From contig NBAY01000103.1 of the NCBI GenBank assembly GCA_002794775.1, positions 34,341 through 98,340 on the forward strand: a stretch of 64,000 nucleotides of DNA, given 5' to 3'. Both the position numbers and the translations under genes were made by a program. The notes beneath the pieces were generated by a model, which saw nothing but the letters and a program-made list of their open reading frames with translations, had not been told where the DNA came from and did no database searches. The stretch's first letter is position 1, and each line of letters begins with the position of its first letter. Below, one piece after another: positions 55,465 through 64,000 of this stretch. This stretch comes from Porodaedalea pini (taxonomy: Eukaryota > Basidiomycota > Agaricomycetes > Hymenochaetales > Hymenochaetaceae).

Positions 55465-57573
55465 CGTCGCTTCTCGTCTTCCAGTCTTCTAGCCTCAAGG
55501 GTTTCCGATGGTGGGGTGGTAGCTGGTGTGTCGGTGAAGACGCAAAAATGTGGGGCAGAACCCGGGGCTCGTCGGGCTCGTCGGGCGTCCTCGTCGACGT
55601 CGTCAAGCAAGGCAGGCCTTCTTGCGACTCTCGCTCTTCGCGCGTCGCAGTCCTCTATAAAATAGAGGAGGCAAAATATAACACAACATACGTCAGCGGC
55701 CGTCTCGATCTCTAATCTCAATGCACAAAATGTGAGCGGAAACGCAAGAATAATTATGCTGACGGGAGGTAGAGTGCGCTTTGCAGGTGCGGGTGCAGTT
55801 TGAGTATCATATGCGCACCGGAGCTTCAGTGCAGCAGCGCAAAACCTTCCATCACACCCCAATTTTCTCCATCCCTGCTCGCCCATCATCCCGCCCTCCA
55901 GCTTTCACGTCCGAGCCGCGAACCGACCGGGGCCCGACCCCGACACCACTTCCGGCCCCGGGCGCCGCCAAGCAAACCAGACCAAAACAAAGTACGCCAA
56001 AAACTCACCTCCGATCTTCAATATCCAAACGTTTCCCGACCTAATAACCCCAGTAACCAGCACCCTCGTACTCCTATATAAACCCTTCAAATCCCGCCCC
56101 GTCGTTCGTCGTCTGTCGTTGCGAAGGGAAAAAACAATAAGTTGACACGCGGATCCCGCCGAGTATTTTTGGTTTGATCGAGTTTGTTATTGAATTGATA
56201 TGTTTTTTAGACAAAATCGTCGCGGGATGCGGATTGTTGTAGACGAGAAAGTGAGGGTAGACAAGCCGAGTGGAATGAGATTGTGGTGGGACGAAAGAAG
56301 AATGGAGTCGACGGCCGTCGTGGGTGCAGTTGATATGTTTCGCAAGTCCAACACAGACATGGACACGGACACGGGCGGGCGAGTCGAATCAAATCAGACC
56401 GCGTCGTGTCGTGTCGTGTTCGTGTCGCGAAGCAGATGCGAGCCGAGCGTGAGTGCCGGAAGCAAAAAGGCGCGCGTGGTTCAAAAGCGTCCGTCGCCAG
56501 CGCAAACGTCAGCGTCAGAGCCGGAATAACGTGTTCCCGGGACAATGAACGGAGGTCGAATGAACGTCCGATCGAGGGATGGGTGAGGAATGATATATGG
56601 AAAGAATGTGGTTAGCACTTGTTCTTATTGTTCAACCAAATGAAGAGAGTAATGGAATGAAACGGATAGGAGAGTAGACGAAGATGGCATAAACGAGCGA
56701 TAACCATGTTAACAGCAGAAGAGGAGAGAATATGAGAGTGGGGAAAGGTCGGTGACGACTAATGAGAATAACGGCCAACAAGACGAACAACGAAGAGGCA
56801 CTCACGAATCGAGAGCAGGGGCAAGCTCGGGTGGCAGCCGACAATAATATGTAGGCTCTTCTCCTTCAGATCGCTAGATGGTAGACGGCAGCCGCTGACG
56901 ATGTGGAAGTCGAAGATGATGATCGTGAGTCGAGAAAGCGAGTAAGATGCGTGGGCGCGCTGGCTCAGGAGGGAGTGTGCCTGCGCGAGTGAACGTATTG
57001 AGTAGATCTTGGATCTGTCCAGTCGAGCGAGGCCGTCGTAATACTCGTATTGCTTCCAGGTAAGAAAGAGCGTGATAAGCCCTGCGTGTATTTGGGCAGT
57101 GCCAACAGTTTGCGTGGCGTCCGTTGTCCCCAAAGAAAGCCGCGAGACCAAAGCGAGACAGCGTTGACGCTCTGTGCGCAAACTGGTAGCGGCGAGGGTG
57201 TGCGGTTAAGCTTTAAGCGAGGCCTACGGAGGTTGACGCCCCTGGGCGGGTCTATTTCAGGATCCGCGAACGTGGTGGCGGCGGACCTTGCGTCGGTCGC
57301 CGTCGTCGTTGTCGCTGAATAGGCGAGCGGGGTGGAGGACACGAGGAAACGTGTGACGATGAGCAGACGAGAAGAGAAGAAGAAAGGAGAAAATGAGACG
57401 GAATAGAGCACGTGGCGCTGCTTATCTCAATTGAATGTATGCCCTATTCGGACAAAGAGATCGACAAGCTAGGGCTGACATCTGCTTCCATCTAACCTTG
57501 TTTCCATTGCAGGAAGTCAGAAACTCGTTCTCGAGAGCATAGAATATTAATTCATCCGCCCTCGGAGCCTATC
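55465..57573. other. Upstream of the Ser/Pro-rich gene, no gene supported
   Basis: Frames on both strands (for example 56965-57411 minus, with a basic hydrophobic start) show no domain or splice chain. A spliced minus-strand gene between 56.7 and 57.4 kb cannot be excluded. Confidence 0.35.
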
Positions 57574-57783
57574 TCAGCCATAACTCGCACGCATAAACGG
57601 CATCCGGCCTCCCATAGACGTCCACACCCGCCATCCGTAGCCCACGTTTCCTGTGAAGAAGGCTTGCGTACCAATTGTTCCGTCTTTCAATTCAACATGT
57701 TTCATATCGATAACCTCCCCATCTTTCATCTCCACCTCACCATTCCGCCACTGCATCACGGCCAACACCAACCTCCGGCGCAC
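57574..57783 (-). CDS. Short protein-like frame, possibly the end of a decayed gene
   Basis: 69 codons containing WRNGEVEMKDGEVIDMKHVE and GTIGTQAFFTGN, with a protein-like look but no known family. No upstream exon joined convincingly. Probably a remnant. Confidence 0.2.
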   Translation of the reverse strand: MRRRLVLAVMQWRNGEVEMKDGEVIDMKHVELKDGTIGTQAFFTGNVGYGWRVWTSMGGRMPFMRASYG

Positions 57784-60700
57784 TAACTCCTAGTCAATCC
57801 GACTTTTCTATCACGACCATCGAGATCCACCATAGCAATGTCCATCAATTCCGCCCAAATCTCCGGTCATCATCTCGGAACATGTCTTTGCCTTTAAAAA
57901 AAAATCATCATTCTTTGTCAGTCAACTCCGTGGGCATCATCAGCGCCAGGCGCACGCACTCAAGCTCGCTATACGAATCAACATGCATCCCCTTCGTGCT
58001 CAGCTGTTTAAGGGTAAAAACGGCCATGGATTCATTTGCTATTCGCCGCGCGTCTCTCACATTCACAGCTAAGGGACTGCATGCGTTCAAGCAGATCAGG
58101 GCGTCAGAGAACCTTGCTCATGATGTTATCCACATGATCCGAGTCTCTTCGACGATGTAACCCCAAGCGACGGGGTTCCACATGCAAGTGCTCAAGCTAA
58201 CGCGCATCAGCTCCAAGAGCGTCTCGGTCCGAACTTCTCTAAATCTTCACTCTTCACTCTTCAATCATCATCTGCACTTCTGGCTGCCTTCGCTCACCGG
58301 TACTTTGACAGCCTACGACCATCAGCTCCGTGGGCAACGCCAGCGTCAAACTCGTTCACCCTAGCTCTATCTACGAGTCAAAGTGCTTACCCCCCCCCCC
58401 TACCCCTCTTCTCCAGGCCACCCAAGACCGATTCTGACTTCTTCACTAACGCGTTGTAGCTTCCGAGCCCTTCCGTCTGACGAGACCAGAGATTCCATCG
58501 GTTCAAGCACACAGATCAACCCTTCAACAAATTAAATTACATTAATATCAACGTCAGACTTGTGTAAAAACGCAATTAAATCCCGGGTCTGGTTTCCTGG
58601 ACAGATCTAGACCCTTCTCCTTAATTACCCTGTTGCAAATTCCGTTCAAACGAAATAGTCATGAAAAAAAGGGGGGAGGGAAAACATATTTTTCATACTT
58701 TATTCTGTGCCAAACCACCCATCCGGACTCCCCGCCTCTTTTTCCTACGAAGGATAGAAGGGGCGTGAATACACTTGCGGCCGCCTCATGTTTTCTGCGC
58801 CGGCGTGCTCTCCTCTCCTCCGTCTTTCTTTCTTGCACGCATACAGATCATATTATCAGAAAAGTCTCTGAATACTCATAACATTATCCGTAGCCTCCGC
58901 GTCTCCTCTCCGAATGTGCATTCACACTGCGCAGTTTCTCAATGTGTAACCCCGACTCCAAGTGACCTGGGCCGTTCGAGAGAGATACTCGGCGCACTCG
59001 GTGCACCCGTAACTCCCTCACGTTATCGGTGCTGACAAGCGCGCACACAACTTTCATCGTTGCATCGTAATCAGCAATAGCAATGTATGATCGGTCTCGA
59101 ACATCGCCTTCGCCCTCGCATACTTCTGTCTTCAGGGAAGGCACATTGCTCTACGTGCACCTTCGGACGCCGCACGTCCGGCGACCGTCAGATCGAGGGT
59201 TTCCAGTACTAGTCCGATCGTTCACAAGTTATTCTCGAATGTAGGACCAGGGTCGGGTCATCATTATCTCAGGTATCAGGTATTGATCTCGATCTCGAAG
59301 ACTAGAGAGGCGCGTTCTTTGACAATTCGAGAGGGGGCGGGGTAACGCCTCGCCTTCGCATTTCTTTACACGACTCGGCGAACTGCTGCGTGGGCCCGCA
59401 CAACACAACCGCAACGTGCCTTTCCTATATTTTGAGTCCTATCCCAGCTCGATCCTCCCTGTCCAAAAGCTTGACCTTCCCCACTTCTCCCTGTTGGGTA
59501 CACCGATCCCCGTAACGGTACAAGGAGTGCTTCACGTCGAGCTTCCCCCTCCCCCTCCCCCTCTTCCCGCCATGTCGGCCACACCGGTGTGTGAGACTGA
59601 CAGGTCAAAGCGAGGCGTATTCTGCGCAGAAACTCAGAAGATCATGTCGGTGAATTCAGCGCCGGTGACGGCGGCGGCGGCGGCGGCGAAGCTCTCCAGT
59701 TCGACCTCATGATACTCGCTCTGTTCCTGGCTGCCAGTGATTTCTAAGCGTCCGAAGATGAGGCCGAAATGCAAACCGAGTCATAGACATTCCTCTTCTT
59801 TCTGGTGGTGGCGGCGAAATGACCAAGTAGTTCTGGAGGTGTACCGACACAGAAACAAGATCCTCCCCTCCCCATTCCAGAAGGCAAAGACAAATACTGA
59901 TTCGCACATGCTTCATTCTTACCGTTCAGCGAGAGCGCCTCTCTGTCTCGTCCCTTTGGAATTCAGTACCCAATTCATCCATGTCGTACCGCAATAATGC
60001 ATCATAAGTATAAAACCCTCTGGTTTTTTTTTTGCTATCGATTTACTGATAGACGTCCTTCTCAGTCGTGGCCATATGACCACCTTTTCTTCGAGTGTAT
60101 CGACGAGGGCAATCGCGGTAGCGCTCGTATTTCCGACCTGGGCTTTCCGAGAAACTATGTAGATGAGCCGCTGGTATCGCCTCACTCCCGACTTGATCGA
60201 ATGATAAATCCGCGACATTTCCGCATATTCGCATCTGATTTGAAGCAATTTCAATGGCATGGTAGTGAGCTGACCATGCAGGGAGGCGGCGCTTAACGTC
60301 AGCACAAACGACCTTTAATATTGGTATTCATCAGACTCTGATTGGTTAGTAGCATTAGTGCGACATAGTCAGTTGACTTGAGACACGAAAGGCTTTTGCT
60401 TGTGTACGATTTTTAGTATGCTCACAGGAAGTTAAGACAATTTGCACTCTGACAGTCGCGAGAACATATCTCGTTACATATGCATGCATGCTGCCTTTAC
60501 AACACTCTTTTTGCATAGAGGGGATCGGAATTAGTTATCACGGTACTAAGGATTAAATCGGCAGACTCACATTCCCATATCTCAACGGCGCATTCGTGTA
60601 TCCATAACGAATACACCCTTGATGACGTGCTTTTCGGCAAGGCCTTTATCCAAAGTAGTCCATGCTTCACGCAAGTTGAAGTTATTGGTTGCACGACGAA

Positions 60701-62471
60701 AATCTGTAATGGGGGTGTCCAGAAAGCTTCTCGTATCAAGTATGATACCTCAGAGGTTGAGAGAGCATGGGCGAAGCTCTTGTGAAGAATGGTATCAGGA
60801 CCCTTTGGTACTCCTCAAGCTCTGAAGAGAGCAAGGAAACAGACAATAGTAGTCTGAGAAGTCCGGAGTTCGCGGCCAGTGCCACCCAACGGAGGGGGAT
60901 TTGCACCAGAGAGGGGGGCGTGGATGGAACAAAAAAAGCATCAGACGGAATATATTGCTTCCCCTATCTCGGCGGCCTCGCGACAAGTTTCTGCGTGGCT
61001 CTGTAAAGGAAGGTGAGATACCTAATAAAAAGATTTTATTGGAAAAGATATCCATACTCAGAGGGAAACACAATCGCTGGCGCTCGCTGCTCGCGGGGGC
61101 TCCTTTACCGGAAGGGCTCTCTTCGGCGCGCTCTTTGCGCACCGAAAATCCGATCACCGTCTCCGCAACTCTCACATTTTCTGACAGAACAAAAAAAAGA
61201 AGCAGCACCAGGACAAGAACAGATTGTCTGGATGACATCGCTCAAAACTTCGAGGGTACATTGAGCGTCAATTCGAGATCCTAACAATCGCTCAAAGAAA
61301 ACCTCTGTCCGGCGAAATATCGTCTGCCAACCTCGGGTCACGGTAGCATCGGAAAGCCGTATGACTTTGTGTAACAGTCAAAATCGCCACGACACCCGAC
61401 TCCGCCGAGTATTGTAAACGTTGTTTGAACCGCTTCGTTAGTTTTTTTGCTCAGTTTTTGCGATTTCGAACTCTTTCAGTCTAGTGCAAAACGTTTTAAA
61501 GACACATTAGAGATGCGTTGACGGAACAAAGGTGCAGAAGACCTGAGTTCACAAGTGTCTCCAGGTCCAGACTTGGTCCTGCTCTTGCTGCCGATATGAC
61601 CTGTCAAAGGAGCAGCATAAGGCAGAGAGAACTGAAGCAACTAAAGCCTTCTAAGCGAACTTGCCTGAGAAATATATATTTTTTCATTCTGAGCTCTGCG
61701 ACAAAAACTTGGAATCGCTCCATGTCGTATATCTGGTCGCGTTTGTGACTTGATTTCACGTCGTCCCAGACATGAAGTCCGTTAAAATTGATGCGCGACA
61801 AGGAAATCGGCACGCCGGCTTGATGGCATCTGTCACGTAGTGTCACAGGCCAAAGAGTCCGTTTGGACTGAGCCTTTTTTATCCCTTTCGCTAAAAAAAT
61901 TGACAAGCTTAAGGTATTCTCACAGCATTTAATGTTAGAGTCCGTCTTGCACAATAATATTGGAGTCATCGTCGTGGAGCGTCGATGTATTGAGGTCCTT
62001 GAGTACCATGCGAAAAGCGTCCAAGACCTTGTTCAAGCCCTGTGTTGCAATGCGACACGAAAACCGCTGTATCTCGAAGTGCCAGTAAGCTTCTAAAGTT
62101 CCCAGCCTTTTTCTCGCTCACTATGTTGAGCAACTTCGAACAACTTGGAGAATTTTAGGATCGTCGCGGGCCTCCTAATCAAGATTGTCTTGAGTGATTC
62201 AGTTTGTACATGAAGCGGACAACTTCGCAGCACGGTGGTCCAGCATAAACAAGGCACATCACTGTTATATATGGTCAATGGGGAAGACGCAGGCGAATCA
62301 ATCAGTCGAAACTACAAATAGTACAATGCTCGAACTATCGAGATGCGGAGGGAAAAAAGTATGCAGCGTCTATGTTATGACTACTATGACAAGAACGGAA
62401 TGTGGCGTAAGGATTGGACAGTGTTTGCCATGTATATCGTTGTGGGTCATATTTGAAGTAATGCCCATCTT
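57784..62471. other. Gene-poor stretch with low-complexity tracts
   Basis: Nothing recognisable on either strand. Notable: two similar segments at about 57920-57990 and 58315-58380, an 11-C run at 58390-58400, C-rich CCCCCT repeats near 59550 and a GGC run near 59670. Frames at 59919-60305 (minus) and 60901-61284 (plus) have no domain. Confidence 0.4.
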
Positions 62472-62766
62472 CTAGCAACAGCAAGGGATGGGGATGATAT
62501 AACAGCAACCACCGTCCTGCATCGAGAAATCAGTCAAACCTTTCTGAGCAGCGTGATGAGCTCAGACTCACTGGGCAAGGAATACACCCGCCACGGAGGC
62601 GCATAGCGCCCTTTCCGCTCTCACCTCCACGGGTGGTCGTCATGCTGGAGGCAGGCGCCGGCTGCGCGTTCACCACACGAATGCCCTCTGTATCGTCCGA
62701 GTTGTCCCTCCGACTTGTGCTGCTGAGTGCTGCGAGCGGGTAAGCTGTAATCGGGTTCGAAGACAT
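62472..62766 (-). CDS. Small protein with Cys-rich CCC tail, 79 aa
   Basis: Exon 1 62572-62766 (65 codons, start MSSNPITAYPLAALSSTSRR), intron 62517-62571 (55 nt, GTGAGT...GCAG), exon 2 62516-62472 (14 codons plus stop). The N-terminal 55 residues are polar and disordered; then MRLRGGCIPCPDGGCCYIIP followed by IPCCC and the stop. Seven Cys in the last 20 residues with a hydrophobic YIIPIP patch suggest palmitoylated membrane attachment rather than secretion, since there is no signal peptide. I have the impression that such G-G-C-I-P-C-P tails recur in mushrooms, but cannot check. The exact fit of both exons and the phase-0 intron support it as real. Confidence 0.65.
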
Positions 62767-62956
62767 TGAGAATATATGAGTTAGGAGTACAGATAATGTA
62801 GGTGGGCGTGGTTAGAAACGAAGAGGTTGAAGTACAGCACCTCTTGCGTTGACGTCAACTCCGCTCCCGTAGTACGTAAGCGTGCAGGCACGTGTTGTTG
62901 CCGATCCGAGTGATCACACTGGCTCGTCACTACGATAGACCACCTTGTCGAAACCA

Positions 62957-63650
62957 TGTCTCCACCAATGTGGAGCGGAATGGGCTCGTTCGGAGAAGGA
63001 TATTATAGTGAAACATCGACCATTGCAGAACAGCGAATGCGGAGGAATCCTTACGAGGTCAGTTCTTGTGATCACGTCTCGCTTCTCGGATAGTCTGACT
63101 TAAAGGATGAATATGCGCAGGTCATTGCAGCAGCACAAACAGGAATCATTCTGGGATTTAAGGATGATGGGAGATTCAGATGTACTGATTCACTTGCCCA
63201 GGTACCTTGCTGAGCGACATTTTCGACGGTTTCTGCGCCCATACTCAAGGATCTCAAATTTCCGAGTTCCCCAGACTCCATCGATTTTCGATTTCGTCAA
63301 TATGAAACCCTCGCAAGAAAACAACGACTGTGAACAGGCTTTTTCTATGCCTTAGAGGCATGTCGTCTTTTGGTGACCGAGACGCACTCCCCTTTACGGA
63401 TCTGCCTGCCCAGCTCATTCCGTGCTGGCCCGTTCTCCTACGCTGGCTGGCTTTTTTTCTCGACAAACTCAAGGCATCCTCTCTCAATGATGACCTGCCC
63501 ATCGGCATCAGATTACTTTGTGGTGTTATTCAGGCTGTGTGCGGAGCTCGAGAAATAGCAAAGTCTCTCCTACCGGAAAAACGCACAGATTGCGGAGTTG
63601 GTGGTCGAACTTTGGTTGCTTGAGGATCGCAGCACGAAACTCTCTTCCAT
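62957..63650 (+). pseudogene. Frameshifted gene, possibly transcription-factor-like C-terminus
   Basis: ATG 62957 (MSPPMWSGMGSFGEGYYS) is followed by three in-frame exons with clean GT-AG introns: to RMRRNPYE, then VIAAAQTGIILGFKDDG to SLAQ, then TPSIFDFVNMKPSQENN to CEQ. At the 5-T run 63340-63344 the frame must shift by one base to continue as FYALEACRLLVTETHSPLRI and FSYAGWLFFSTN to CAELEK, ending at TAG 63556-63558. Coding-like sequence (NAQIAELVVELWLLEDRS) follows that stop in frame. The ALEAC...SPLRI...YAGW pattern faintly recalls the C-terminal part of some fungal Zn2Cys6 regulators; this is weak. Either a pseudogene or an assembly error in the T run. Confidence 0.4.
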
Positions 63651-64000
63651 AATAAATCCAACAAAAAACCATGGTCGACTGCACATACATTAACAAAGAT
63701 ACACGATCCTTATTCAAAAAGCGTTCTCTTGCGCTCGGACGCTTACATTCGTCATATCCCTAGCAATTTGAACGACTTCGTATTGAAACTAGAGGAAGAT
63801 CCATCAATTGCTTCCACGTTATGTGCGCCATTTCCACGCTATATAGTATGACTGATGAGGATAGACATCCCCTCCAACGAGCATTCCTTCATCAACAAGG
63901 CCTCCCACTTCTGATCCAAACCGTGCGGAGACTTCTCACAAAGCCACTTATAGCCAGAGATAGACATGGAATTGACCAGTTTTATTTGTCGGCTTTCTGT
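63651..64000. other. Right edge, no gene seen
   Basis: No supported frame; possible 3' flank of the broken gene. Confidence 0.35.

Noticed and set aside
54020..55665. Several 90-180-codon plus-strand frames over the first exon of the Ser/Pro-rich gene
   Set aside because: Arg/Ser-rich antisense shadows of the same kind.
56632..57411. Minus-strand gene with a mitochondrial-type N-terminus
   Set aside because: The start looks like a targeting peptide, but no exon chain or domain could be built.

Overview
The window is nuclear DNA of a filamentous basidiomycete, most likely an Agaricomycete. The evidence is short GT-AG introns of about 50 nt in most genes, a recognisable CSE1 exportin, DUF6533-type membrane protein remnants, an importer-rich MFS repertoire, a chitinase remnant and a chromodomain Ty3/gypsy element. 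Species cannot be fixed from sequence alone. There is no prokaryotic operon structure and no CRISPR, rRNA or convincing tRNA gene.

Layout. 1-7.5 kb: two divergent paralogous MFS sugar transporters (the left one cut by the window edge) separated by two copies of an 855-bp palindromic element. 7.8-9.4 kb: a broken phosphotransferase-like (APH family) gene. 9.9-12.4 kb: a DHA1-type MFS drug transporter. 13.45-14.5 kb: a GH18 chitinase pseudogene. 15.3-20.1 kb: a long gene with N-terminal W-D/N-D-D-F motifs (possible Bfa1/Byr4-type mitotic-exit regulator). 20.6-21.6 kb: a 1,080-bp palindromic element. 22.1-25.6 kb: the exportin-2/CSE1 gene. 26.1-26.9 kb: a third copy of the 855-bp palindrome.

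26-45.5 kb is a gene-poor, repeat-rich island. It holds two decayed DUF6533 genes. The first is split by a non-autonomous hAT-type transposon with a perfect 8-bp target duplication. A complete 6.3-kb chromodomain Ty3/gypsy retrotransposon (413-bp LTRs, 2 mismatches, 5-bp target duplication) lies beyond the second. This retroelement carries an 11-nt self-priming PBS, a textbook -1 frameshift signal at the gag/pol junction, and two point mutations that should inactivate it: YxDD to YxND in RT and a stop between RT and RNase H. Several minisatellites flank it.

45.8-64 kb returns to gene space: a single-pass membrane protein, a DEDDy 3'-5' exonuclease with a Cys-pair tail, a very long Ser/Pro-rich disordered protein, several kb with no gene I can support, a 79-aa protein ending in CCC, and a frameshifted gene at the right end.

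The strongest findings are the two related families of near-perfect palindromes, which show loop inversion and arm homogenisation, and the self-priming, frameshifting retrotransposon killed by CpG-type transitions. Exon joins were read by eye from GT-AG sites and reading frame; junctions described as uncertain should be treated that way.
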